DNA of 9,497 nucleotides from Methylophilaceae bacterium (GTDB taxonomy: Bacteria; Pseudomonadota; Gammaproteobacteria; Burkholderiales; Methylophilaceae). The notes beneath the pieces are model-generated. The model searched no databases. It was not told the origin of the DNA and saw nothing but the letters and a program-made list of their open reading frames with translations. Shown in pieces: positions 1 to 7,077 of this stretch. Position numbers and translations under genes: made by a program. Each line of letters starts with the position of its first letter. The stretch's first letter is position 1. The stretch is from NCBI GenBank assembly GCA_010031285.1, contig RHAY01000019.1, forward strand, positions 1 through 9,497, given 5' to 3'.

Positions 1-176
1 GAGCTGCTGTGGCGAGTGGTATCGCAGGTATTTTTATGGAAACACACCCTAATCCAAAAGAAGCTTTATCTGATGGACCGAATGCATGGCCACTTAAAAA
101 AATGAAAGTATTGCTTGAGTTATTAGCTGAAATTGATCGATCAGTTAAAAAAGCAGGTTTCATCGAGATGCCCTAA
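1..176 (+). CDS. kdsA: 3-deoxy-8-phosphooctulonate synthase (Kdo-8-phosphate synthase), C-terminal fragment
   Basis: Only the last 57 codons are in the window; the reading frame enters at base 3 and stops with TAA at 174-176. The enzyme condenses arabinose-5-phosphate and phosphoenolpyruvate into Kdo-8-phosphate, a cytosolic step toward the Kdo of lipopolysaccharide, so the organism is Gram-negative. The visible tail carries the family-typical IAGIFMETHPNP segment, followed by an ALSDGP-type stretch and an amphipathic C-terminal helix (LKKMKVLLELLAEID). It lies 28 nt upstream of eno on the same strand; the order kdsA-eno-ftsB is common in beta- and gammaproteobacteria. The start and the catalytic N-terminal part lie outside the window. 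Identification is from recognised family sequence. Confidence 0.93.
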   Translation, partial: AAVASGIAGIFMETHPNPKEALSDGPNAWPLKKMKVLLELLAEIDRSVKKAGFIEMP

Positions 177-204
177 ATAATTAACTGTAAACGAAGGAAA
201 AAGA

Positions 205-1491
205 ATGAGTTTTGTGAAACAAATTGTTGCTCGAGAAGTTATTGATTCAAGAGGTAACCCAACTATAGAAGCTGATGTTTTATTAGATTCTGGTGTGATG
301 GGAAGAGCAATGGTGCCATCAGGTGCTTCTACAGGAAGTAAAGAAGCGATTGAGCTTCGTGATGGTGATGCAAAACGTTATTTTGGAAAAGGTGTTTTAA
401 ATGCAGTAAAGCATGTCAATACCGAAATTGCTAAAGCAGTAATTGGTCTTGATGTAGATGATCAAACATTAATTGATCAAACCATGATTGAATTAGACGG
501 CACAGAAAATAAGGGTCGTTTAGGCGCTAATGCAATTCTCGCAGTGTCTATGGCCTCAGCAGTTGCCGCAGCAAAAAATTCTAATTTACCTCTCTATCGT
601 TATCTTGGTGGTTCAGGTCCTATGCAATTACCTACACCAATGATGAATGTGATTAACGGTGGTGCGCATGCAGATAATAGTGTCGATATGCAAGAGTTTA
701 TGATTATCCCTGCTGGAAGACCTACATTTAGAGAAGCGATGCGTTGTGGTGCAGAAGTTTTTCAAGCACTCAAAAAAACATTAAGTAAAAAAGGTTTTTC
801 AACGACTGTAGGTGACGAAGGTGGTTTTGCACCTAACCTCCCATCTAATGAATCAGCCATACAAATGATTATGGAAGCTATCTCTCAGGCTGGATACGAA
901 CCAGGCCGTGATGTTTATCTTGGTCTTGATTGTGCAAGTACTGAATTTTATAAAGATGGTAAATATCATCTCGCTTCAGAAAATCTATCTTTATCAAGTG
1001 AGCAATTTACAGATTATCTAGCGACATGGTGTGATAAATATCCGATCATTAGTATTGAAGATGGTATGGGTGAATTTGATTGGGATGGTTGGCATGTGTT
1101 GACGCAAAGGTTGGGAAAAAATATTCAACTTGTAGGTGATGATCTTTTTGTAACAAATCCTAAAATTCTACATGAGGGTATTAAACGCAAAGTTGCCAAT
1201 TCTGTTTTAATTAAAGTGAATCAAATTGGTTCACTCACTGAAACATTCGAAACCATAGCAATGGCTAAAAAAGCAGGATATACAGCTGTTATATCTCATC
1301 GTTCAGGAGAAACTGAGGATACAACAATTGCTGATTTAGCAGTTGCGACAAATGCGTTGCAAATTAAGACAGGCTCGCTTTCAAGATCAGAGCGCATTGC
1401 AAAATATAATCAACTCCTTCGCATAGAAGAAGAGCTGGGGACAGCTTCATCTTATGCAGGTCTTTCTTGTTTTTATCAATTGAATAAATAA
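205..1491 (+). CDS. eno: Enolase (phosphopyruvate hydratase)
   Basis: Cytosolic glycolytic enzyme interconverting 2-phosphoglycerate and phosphoenolpyruvate. At 428 residues it is full length for bacterial enolases. Visible landmarks: the N-terminal domain with VPSGASTG at 38-44; the GDEGGFAP loop with catalytic acid E205; metal ligands D242, E285 and D312; the catalytic base K337 in LIKVNQIGSLTET; and the SHRSGETEDTTIADLAV signature from S364, including H365. The ATG at 205 has an AAGGA-type ribosome binding site at 194-198 with suitable spacing and gives the expected MxxVKQIxAREVIDSRGNPT N-terminus. In a methylotroph it would serve gluconeogenic or assimilatory flow (inference). It supplies PEP, a substrate of KdsA, encoded just upstream. 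Nothing is missing or unusual in the catalytic set. Confidence 0.98.
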   Translation: MSFVKQIVAREVIDSRGNPTIEADVLLDSGVMGRAMVPSGASTGSKEAIELRDGDAKRYFGKGVLNAVKHVNTEIAKAVIGLDVDDQTLIDQTMIELDGTENKGRLGANAILAVSMASAVAAAKNSNLPLYRYLGGSGPMQLPTPMMNVINGGAHADNSVDMQEFMIIPAGRPTFREAMRCGAEVFQALKKTLSKKGFSTTVGDEGGFAPNLPSNESAIQMIMEAISQAGYEPGRDVYLGLDCASTEFYKDGKYHLASENLSLSSEQFTDYLATWCDKYPIISIEDGMGEFDWDGWHVLTQRLGKNIQLVGDDLFVTNPKILHEGIKRKVANSVLIKVNQIGSLTETFETIAMAKKAGYTAVISHRSGETEDTTIADLAVATNALQIKTGSLSRSERIAKYNQLLRIEEELGTASSYAGLSCFYQLNK

Positions 1492-1497
1492 CATCAT

Positions 1498-1821
1498 ATG
1501 AAATCTTTAACTGCTATTTTTGTAGTATTGATAGGGTTAATGCAATATCCCTTATGGTTTGGCAAAGGGAGTTGGTTTCGCGTATGGAATTTAAACCATC
1601 AAATTGAAGCACAGAAAAAGTCAAATATGGATAATCAGATTAGAAATAATGTGATAAATGCTGAAGTGGCTGATCTTAAGCAAGGCTTCTCAGCTATTGA
1701 GGAGAGAGCTCGCAATGAACTTGGTATGATTAAACAAGATGAAGTCTTTTTTCAATTAACAAATCGTGAAAAAGATAAGAAAGATAATGAGACTTCTAGC
1801 GATTTAGAAACTAAACATTAA
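1498..1821 (+). CDS. ftsB: Cell division protein FtsB
   Basis: Small bitopic inner-membrane protein of the divisome that pairs with FtsL and FtsQ through a periplasmic coiled coil. Seen in its 107 residues: one N-terminal membrane helix at about 3-20; the GKGSW motif at 22-26 just after it, typical of betaproteobacterial FtsB; a coiled-coil stretch at about 30-63; and the conserved EERARNELGMIKQDEVFFQ block at 68-86. A charged, low-complexity tail (87-107) rich in K, D and E is longer than in E. coli FtsB. The start lies 6 nt after the eno stop with no Shine-Dalgarno sequence, suggesting translation coupled to eno. Its TAA overlaps the stop of the convergent ygfZ by 4 nt. Position after eno supports the call. 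Confidence 0.92.
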   Translation: MKSLTAIFVVLIGLMQYPLWFGKGSWFRVWNLNHQIEAQKKSNMDNQIRNNVINAEVADLKQGFSAIEERARNELGMIKQDEVFFQLTNREKDKKDNETSSDLETKH

Positions 1822-2738
1822 TCAAATTTTTTTTGATCTTCTAAGAAAATTTCAATTAATTCGTTTTTAATAAAAAGCGCTTCATGCGCTTGATCAACTC
1901 TTAACTCAATTAGTAAATTTGTTTTATCATTATTTTCTTTGGCTGACCTAATAAGCTGCCCTATGTCCTCACTATTTTTATTTAGGATCTGATCTCCGGG
2001 ATTTAGATTAACTTGTGATTTAATAAAAGCACGATACATCCGTCTTTTGACTTTGCCTAAGTAGTGTGTTCGAGCAACAATTTCCTGCCCTGTGTAGCAG
2101 CCTTTTTTAAAATTAATACCTTCGATCAAATCCAAATTTAAAGATTGTGGAATGAAGGTTTCTTGCGTTGTTGGATAAATTTCAGGAATACCATCCATGA
2201 TATTTAAATTATTCCAATCATCAAGACTCATCGTTGAATAACTAGAAAAATTAAGCTTTATAAATTCTCTCACTTTAGAAGCTTCACCCATGAGCTGATA
2301 TCGCCCATCTTTTTGCCCTATGCGGATAATCATAATGTCATGATATTTAACGATATCTAAATGATTTTTTGGAGTCTTAATTTTTCCCTCAGCAAAAACT
2401 TTACCCCCCATAAAACCAACGGATATAAACGCGTCTTCTAGTAACTTTAAAGATACTTTTGAACGAAGAACATACATCTTAAGTTTTTTAAGTATGGATT
2501 CTTTAATGGAATGATCTATTTGTAAGTGGATTGAATCATTGTTTCTATAACACAATATAAAAGCTAATAACCTACCTTTAGGATTACAAAAGCCTGCATA
2601 GAGGGCGTTATTTTCTGATATGAGATTTATATCTTGCGTGAGCTGACCTTGTAAGAATTGAATTCGATCATCACCCTCGACTTTTATCGTTGAAGTTTTA
2701 TCAAGAACAATAAATTTATTTTCTTCGCTTGATGACAT
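1818..2738 (-). CDS. ygfZ: YgfZ/IbaG-type tRNA-modifying, folate-binding protein (GcvT-like)
   Basis: A 306-residue member of the YgfZ family, GcvT-like cytosolic proteins that bind tetrahydrofolate and support assembly or repair of certain iron-sulfur enzymes, including MiaB. Diagnostic features: the N-terminal GDDRIQFLQGQLTQDI segment (22-37), a CNPKGRLLAF segment (51-60) and the hallmark KGCYTGQE at 212-219 with the family cysteine C214. Its ATG lies inside mxaL, out of frame, with a 23-nt overlap, so it is the last gene of the mxa transcript and probably translated by coupling; no strong ribosome binding site is visible. Its stop shares TTAA with the ftsB stop on the other strand. A functional link to methanol oxidation is not established; being in the transcript may reflect genome compaction or a shared need for C1-folate metabolism. 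Confidence 0.9.
   Translation of the reverse strand: MSSSEENKFIVLDKTSTIKVEGDDRIQFLQGQLTQDINLISENNALYAGFCNPKGRLLAFILCYRNNDSIHLQIDHSIKESILKKLKMYVLRSKVSLKLLEDAFISVGFMGGKVFAEGKIKTPKNHLDIVKYHDIMIIRIGQKDGRYQLMGEASKVREFIKLNFSSYSTMSLDDWNNLNIMDGIPEIYPTTQETFIPQSLNLDLIEGINFKKGCYTGQEIVARTHYLGKVKRRMYRAFIKSQVNLNPGDQILNKNSEDIGQLIRSAKENNDKTNLLIELRVDQAHEALFIKNELIEIFLEDQKKFD
1875..1891 (-). other. Small hairpin with T-run near the 3' end of ygfZ
   Basis: Read on the - strand, the arms AAGCGC and GCGCTT (6 bp, 5-nt loop) are followed by TTTTTATT, which resembles a short intrinsic terminator. It lies inside the ygfZ reading frame, about 55 nt before the stop, so strong termination here would give a non-stop message. 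On the + strand, where it is downstream of ftsB, no T-run follows. Chance is a real possibility. Confidence 0.25.
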
Positions 2739-3690
2739 ATTGCTTTATTTGTTTTATAGAAATAAATCGAAGGCTAAAAATAATACCTGCTAGTGAGGCA
2801 AAAAACCATTTGAGATGAAAATCTGCCGTATCTTGCCATGCAGGTTTCTGTTTTTTCATAGCACTTAAAATATTTACTACAGAATCACCCCTTACATAAA
2901 TTCCGTTAATTTGTTTTGTTATATCTTTTAAGTAGGTCTCATCTAATTTAGACATATAGCGATCACTTTCACCACCTGCTACATGATCATCTCGTGTACC
3001 AATATTTGCTTCTGAGATTTGTGCAATGCCAGGTTGCAATGCAAAGCTCTCATTTGACCAATAGCCTATAAGTTGATTTTTACCATCTAATTTTGGAATG
3101 GGTGCACCTTTTAAGCTTCCAATCCCCACAATCACCCAATCATTACCACCTTGAAATTGAGAAAGGTCTCTTGTATTAAATGCATGAAGTTTAGGTGCTT
3201 CCTCACCATCTGTAAAATAAACGACTTGAGAATTTTCTGGAAAGCTTCTAATTAAGCGCGCCAAATTAAAAAAAGACTCTCGAATGCGCGAATTACCTGA
3301 CCAACCTGAACGCCAATCTAAATGATCAATTGTATCTTCTATGGCATTAAAATTTTCGCAAACTTCAATAGGTGTATAAGATGCGGCCACACTCACCCCT
3401 ACAAACATGCCAATACTTACTTTTGTGCCACAGGGCAATTCAGACATAATTTCTTTAAGGCTATGTTTCATGTATTCAATTCTTGAAACAGGTTTATTCA
3501 ATACAGACATATCGATGGTATTCATACTTTGCGAAATATCAGCTACAAACATATAGTTATAGATATTATGTTTGAGTGGTATTGATGGATTTATAATGGC
3601 GAGCAACATAAATCCAATTGATAATAGAAGTGAGATACTGTCAAAATCGAGATGAGATCTCGATTTTATATTTTTAAGCCACACTTTCAT
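2716..3690 (-). CDS. mxaL: MxaL: membrane-anchored von Willebrand factor A protein for methanol dehydrogenase maturation
   Basis: A 324-residue vWA protein. In model methylotrophs, mxaL mutants make methanol dehydrogenase that lacks its calcium. Seen here: a basic N-terminus, a membrane helix at about 18-36, a vWA domain starting with the MIDAS motif DISQS (51-55) and carrying FTDGEE with D161, then a long insert, a second membrane helix at about 292-309 and a basic C-terminus (KQIKQYVIKRRK). The positive-inside rule places the vWA domain in the periplasm, where the dehydrogenase folds. I cannot assign the usual MIDAS threonine; the matching stretch reads RSGWSGNS (127-134). It starts 4 nt after mxaK, and its 3' end overlaps ygfZ by 23 nt. 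An 11-bp hairpin sits in its first codons. The call rests on vWA architecture plus cluster order. Confidence 0.87.
   Translation of the reverse strand: MKVWLKNIKSRSHLDFDSISLLLSIGFMLLAIINPSIPLKHNIYNYMFVADISQSMNTIDMSVLNKPVSRIEYMKHSLKEIMSELPCGTKVSIGMFVGVSVAASYTPIEVCENFNAIEDTIDHLDWRSGWSGNSRIRESFFNLARLIRSFPENSQVVYFTDGEEAPKLHAFNTRDLSQFQGGNDWVIVGIGSLKGAPIPKLDGKNQLIGYWSNESFALQPGIAQISEANIGTRDDHVAGGESDRYMSKLDETYLKDITKQINGIYVRGDSVVNILSAMKKQKPAWQDTADFHLKWFFASLAGIIFSLRFISIKQIKQYVIKRRK
3643..3667. repeat. Perfect 11-bp inverted repeat in the first codons of mxaL
   Basis: The arms AAAATCGAGAT (3643-3653) and ATCTCGATTTT (3657-3667) are perfectly complementary with a 3-nt loop. In the mxaL message this is a hairpin starting about 24 nt after the start codon, spanning codons 8-16. 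It could slow or gate translation of mxaL, protect the upstream message end or attenuate transcription into mxaL-ygfZ. On the mxaL strand only four Ts end the stem, so it is a weak intrinsic terminator at best. The repeat itself is certain; its role is inference. Confidence 0.85.
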
Positions 3691-3694
3691 AAAT

Positions 3695-4249
3695 TTAAGG
3701 CAAGCCTACAGGCACGTTACCTAGAATGAGCCCAGGTGAATCTGAGTCCCCAACGCCGGGTGTTGGATTTGCAGGTAAAATCATAAGTACACGATCAAGA
3801 TTATGTTTTACATCCCACGCAGAGTTATCAATTTTAATTGAAAGCATATAAGCTGCTTTTGCTTGTCTAAATAAATATTCGGTTTCATTTTTGACTGTCA
3901 TATCCGTTCCATTGAGCGCTAAGGCGCGTCTGAAGAAAATATTGCCAATGTTGTAATGGATAGCTGCTTTTTGTGATGATGAAGCAATAGGCAAAAGATT
4001 TGAAAAAAGAATATTCGCTTCTTTATATCTTTCTTTAGTCGTAAGCCAATATGCTGTTGCATATCGTGCTTCAAAACTATTAATAAATTTATGAGGTGAT
4101 TTACCTTCAGTAATCTCTTGATTAAACGTTTGTATATTTTTGAATTCAATGAATTGCTTAATAAATACACCAAGTGAAATAACGAGAAGAAGTGTAAAAA
4201 ACCATGTAAGTTTTTTGGTGCTAAACATATTTTTTGTGATTATAGCCAT
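3695..4249 (-). CDS. mxaK: MxaK: membrane-anchored periplasmic protein of the methanol dehydrogenase maturation cluster
   Basis: A 184-residue protein with a basic N-terminus, one membrane helix at about 14-30 and a predicted periplasmic helical body. Residues 58-160 look TPR-like (ARYATAYWLTTKERYKEANILF, AIHYNIGNIFFRRALA, AAYMLSIKIDNSAWDVKHNLDRV). The tail is rich in proline and glycine and ends SPGLILGNVPVGLP. In model methylotrophs MxaK is needed for calcium-loaded methanol dehydrogenase. The frame is open upstream to an ATG at 4315, but I choose the ATG at 4249: GAGGT lies 6 nt before it, and it puts the basic residues directly before the membrane helix. It overlaps the end of mxaC by 10 nt. 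Homology to MxaK is inferred from size, topology and position between mxaC and mxaL. Confidence 0.85.
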   Translation of the reverse strand: MAIITKNMFSTKKLTWFFTLLLVISLGVFIKQFIEFKNIQTFNQEITEGKSPHKFINSFEARYATAYWLTTKERYKEANILFSNLLPIASSSQKAAIHYNIGNIFFRRALALNGTDMTVKNETEYLFRQAKAAYMLSIKIDNSAWDVKHNLDRVLMILPANPTPGVGDSDSPGLILGNVPVGLP

Positions 4250-5217
4250 GATCTTACCTCGATCAGTTTGAGTGTTAATAGGGCAATCATCATGAGCGTT
4301 GCAGCGACAAAGCAATGTGTTGAATAATCTTGTCCTGGAATTTTTTCTAAATATTTAATGGGTTTTTTTTCTTTCTGATTAATATCTTCAATAGCTTTTT
4401 GAAGTGTTTTTGGATCTTCAGCTTCATATGCTTGGAAAGGCGAATGAAGTGTTTTAAAGAATTCGTTGAGTTCGATTTGAGGCGGCAGTGGCTCATCATC
4501 TCTTGCCTTATATGAAGTATTAAAAATACTAATACCACCTGGCTGCCTTAATACAATCCAATAAAGACTAATTTTAAATCGACCCAACCAGTCTTTAATC
4601 TTTTCTTGAGTCGCTGCATCAATTCGGCCTGCGCCATCTGAGAGTAAAATCATGGCTCTTGAGCCTGAATCAGGTACTTTATTGAATAATTCAGCACCTG
4701 TAGTTAGCCCGCTTCCAATATTAGTTTGAAATAATGCATTACCTGCAGTGGCTCTTACAGCTGAAATAATGGCATTTTTATTATCAGTAAGAGGCAAAAC
4801 ATACATGCCAGAATTACTAAATGAAGCCATGCCAATCATGTCGTTCTCTCTGGAATTGACAAAGTCCGTAATTAACCTTGCAGCAGCTGCTGATTTCATT
4901 TCGCCGACTTTAGATTGATTGTTACCTGCAAATGGATCATCCATACTTGCACTTCGATCAAGCACCAAAGCAATTTGAGCACCTATACCTGTTTTTTCAA
5001 TCTCTCTTTGAAGGGAATGTGGTCCGCTCAATCCTATAATAATCGTTAATAAAATGAGAGTCGCAATAAACTTTAAGATCATCGCAATAATGCTTGAGAG
5101 GCGATCTTTTGGAATCATTTCATTCCATGAGTAATACTGTAAAGAAGCTTCTTTAAAAAGAAGCGGAATAAAGGCTAAAGGAGTGAACCATAAGATCCAT
5201 GGAAATGAAAAAGTCAT
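4240..5217 (-). CDS. mxaC: MxaC: integral-membrane von Willebrand factor A protein for methanol dehydrogenase maturation
   Basis: A 325-residue protein with the same layout as BatA-type vWA proteins: membrane helices at about 6-22 and 43-64, a vWA domain, and a C-terminal membrane helix at about 302-320. The metal-ion-dependent adhesion site is complete: D87-x-S89-x-S91 (DRSAS), T165 in QTNIGSG, and D194 in LLSDGAGR. The positive residues in the loop between helices 1 and 2 (K22, K37, R39) put that loop in the cytosol and the vWA domain in the periplasm. It belongs to the Mxa accessory set, which in model methylotrophs is tied to calcium loading of the PQQ enzyme. Its ATG overlaps the mxaA stop as ATGA, implying translational coupling. 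A general Bat-type stress role is the alternative, but the neighbours favour MxaC. Confidence 0.88.
   Translation of the reverse strand: MTFSFPWILWFTPLAFIPLLFKEASLQYYSWNEMIPKDRLSSIIAMILKFIATLILLTIIIGLSGPHSLQREIEKTGIGAQIALVLDRSASMDDPFAGNNQSKVGEMKSAAAARLITDFVNSRENDMIGMASFSNSGMYVLPLTDNKNAIISAVRATAGNALFQTNIGSGLTTGAELFNKVPDSGSRAMILLSDGAGRIDAATQEKIKDWLGRFKISLYWIVLRQPGGISIFNTSYKARDDEPLPPQIELNEFFKTLHSPFQAYEAEDPKTLQKAIEDINQKEKKPIKYLEKIPGQDYSTHCFVAATLMMIALLTLKLIEVRSWL
4256..4260 (-). promoter_or_regulatory. Ribosome binding site that decides the mxaK start
   Basis: GAGGT on the - strand lies 6 nt before the ATG at 4249 and inside the last codons of mxaC. It is one of the clearest Shine-Dalgarno sequences of the cluster and supports the internal start rather than the longer frame beginning at 4315. 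Confidence 0.75.
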
Positions 5218-6209
5218 TTAGCGAGGCCTACTTTGAGAGATTTTTTATCAACAATTAGTTTTCTTTCACAATCTCGACAATGCCTTGAAAAATTTTTAAG
5301 CCATTTGAGTATTTCTTCATCATCATATTTTTTATTTGAAGTGTTAAAAAATACAAGAGTGGAAAGTTTAAAAAATTCATGAAGTTCACTATCGATATTT
5401 TCAAAGGAACTATTTTTTGCATAAAGATCTTGAAGGTTATCCTTAAAGAGTGTTTTCCCTGCAACCAGATCAAAAGCGCGATGCATTTCTGAGATTGCTT
5501 TTTGAATGTTAGCCGGAGTTGCTTTTAATTTATTGATTGAGCGGTGCGTTCGAGCAAAGATGCCTCGCACTTTAGGAAGCCATGCATATTGGCTATAGAT
5601 ATAAAGGAGGCCTAATAAAGAGAAGAGTGCGATGATGGCCGAAATTTTTAAAGTTTTAATAGGATTTTTTTCATCCATTAAAAAAACTCCTCTTAATGGA
5701 CTCATATCTTCTTCAATTTTAATATTTCCAAAAATAGATAAAGGAGAGATTGCGATTTGATACTCAGGAATTCGATATTTAAATACTTTCTTTTTAGGAT
5801 CGCTAGGATTTAAAAGGCGAATGTATTCGGCAGGTAAAAATCCTGGTTTAGCGACTACGCTATTTGTAAAAATTTGATAGGTAAGATCAAGAACTAAGGT
5901 TGATGATGTTTTATTTTCTTTGTATGAATGATTCATCGCATCTAACACGATACCAATATCTTGTCCTTTATATTTTCTTTCGTACCCTGGAATTGGCAGA
6001 GATTCTTTAATGAGGACATATGGTTTTTTAATAGTCACTTCCACGTGTCTATCTGACTTATCCCCTATGGTATATCCCACTCGATGGGGTGGCTCTTTTA
6101 TTTTGATTGAAACAATACCTTCTTGGATATCGGGCCATTCTTGAACATCAAGTGCAAAACTCGATATTGATAATAAGAGCATCATGATGGAAATAAGAAA
6201 TTTCATCAT
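5214..6209 (-). CDS. mxaA: MxaA: signal-peptide protein with one membrane span, methanol dehydrogenase calcium insertion
   Basis: A 331-residue protein required in model methylotrophs for calcium insertion into methanol dehydrogenase. Seen: a signal peptide (about 1-19, ending SSFA), a periplasmic mostly beta-like domain (20-187), a membrane helix at about 188-208, then a strongly basic stretch (KVRGIFARTHRSINKLK) that fixes the remaining ~120 residues in the cytosol. The cytosolic tail contains a Cx2C pair, HCRDCERK, at C311 and C314. MxaA is thus the member of the set with sizeable domains on both sides of the membrane. It lies 2 nt after mxaS and overlaps mxaC by 4 nt. The start may be the ATG at 6209 or the adjacent one at 6206; no clear ribosome binding site separates them. 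The call depends on topology and cluster position. Confidence 0.86.
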   Translation of the reverse strand: MMKFLISIMMLLLSISSFALDVQEWPDIQEGIVSIKIKEPPHRVGYTIGDKSDRHVEVTIKKPYVLIKESLPIPGYERKYKGQDIGIVLDAMNHSYKENKTSSTLVLDLTYQIFTNSVVAKPGFLPAEYIRLLNPSDPKKKVFKYRIPEYQIAISPLSIFGNIKIEEDMSPLRGVFLMDEKNPIKTLKISAIIALFSLLGLLYIYSQYAWLPKVRGIFARTHRSINKLKATPANIQKAISEMHRAFDLVAGKTLFKDNLQDLYAKNSSFENIDSELHEFFKLSTLVFFNTSNKKYDDEEILKWLKNFSRHCRDCERKLIVDKKSLKVGLAK

Positions 6210-6211
6210 TG

Positions 6212-7072
6212 TTAAGCGCCCACGAATTGATTAAAGTATTCGGTCATTTTATTTGCATCAAAATGCTGATCGACAAAAAAAGGTGGGATATCAAAATTCA
6301 TAAACGCTTTTGTAATGACAGCTCGTCTTTTTTCAAATGAATCCACAATTTTTTCTTTTAATTCTCTTCTTAAGAAAAGAGTATTTTTCTTGCCACTTTC
6401 AGGATCGGTAATTGTAACAATGCCAAAATTAGGCAAATTAATATATTCTTTTTTATCCCATAGAACTACAGGTACAACATGATGTCTCATCAGATTAGAC
6501 AGACAATTTTCTAGTTCAATTTCTGGCATATGAAAGTCTGAGATAAAGAAAATAAGCGAGCGTTCACGAGGCATATATTGATAAAGATCTTTGATCGCTC
6601 GATTTGATTTATTTACTGAAGTAAAGTTTTTAAGTTGGTCGATCAATGTAAATGCATGTTGCGATCTAAACGATAAAGGGGCTAACCAATCCTCTCTAAT
6701 TTCATCATCAAACCCAATTAAACCTAAAGCATCATGACGGTCTATTACTGAATGTGCTATTGATTGCGCGACTTCAGCTGCTAGATTAATTTTTTTATTT
6801 TTTCCACCAAAATTCATACTGGCAGATAAATCGCATACGATCATCACCGGTGTGGCACTTCGCTGATTAAATATTTTGACATGAATCTCACCAAGGGGAT
6901 CCCGAATCGATTGACGAATATCAATACGTCTTGGATCAGGATAAGAAAGAAGTGTCGTGTGCCCGGCAAACTCAATGCCCATACCTCTTTGGTTACTTTT
7001 ATGGCGACCAGGGTGTTTGCCTTTAGATTTCCAACCAATGTGGTAATCAAATAATGGAGTGGGTTGAACCAT
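6212..7072 (-). CDS. mxaS: MxaS: cytosolic DUF58/vWA-like protein
   Basis: A 286-residue DUF58 protein with no signal peptide or membrane helix. The DUF58 core is visible as YPDPRRIDIRQSIRDP (44-59), a region that normally reads GxDxRxIDWxxSARxxx. A vWA-like MIDAS follows: DLSASM with D81, S83 and S85, and ISDF with D179. DUF58 proteins are regularly paired with MoxR AAA+ ATPases, and here mxaS starts 5 nt after mxaR. The biochemical role of MxaS is not established; an adaptor or metal-binding partner of MxaR is the reasonable inference. No Shine-Dalgarno sequence is seen before the ATG, so coupling to mxaR is likely. Gene order R-S-A-C-K-L makes the symbol firm. Confidence 0.9.
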   Translation of the reverse strand: MVQPTPLFDYHIGWKSKGKHPGRHKSNQRGMGIEFAGHTTLLSYPDPRRIDIRQSIRDPLGEIHVKIFNQRSATPVMIVCDLSASMNFGGKNKKINLAAEVAQSIAHSVIDRHDALGLIGFDDEIREDWLAPLSFRSQHAFTLIDQLKNFTSVNKSNRAIKDLYQYMPRERSLIFFISDFHMPEIELENCLSNLMRHHVVPVVLWDKKEYINLPNFGIVTITDPESGKKNTLFLRRELKEKIVDSFEKRRAVITKAFMNFDIPPFFVDQHFDANKMTEYFNQFVGA

Positions 7073-7077
7073 CTGAA

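Noticed and set aside
134..143. Palindrome TGATCGATCA in the kdsA end
   Set aside because: It lies in coding sequence, is short, and such GATC-containing palindromes arise easily by chance from Ile-Asp-Arg-type codons.
1821..1837. ATCAAA and TTTGAT pairing around a T-run just after the ftsB stop, as a + strand terminator
   Set aside because: The stem is six A/T-rich pairs with the T-run inside the loop rather than after the stem, so it does not form an intrinsic terminator.
4250..4315. A longer MxaK beginning at the ATG at 4315
   Set aside because: The extra 22 residues lie deep in mxaC, are polar and cysteine-rich, and would precede a basic membrane-anchor start. The ATG at 4249 has GAGGT 6 nt before it.
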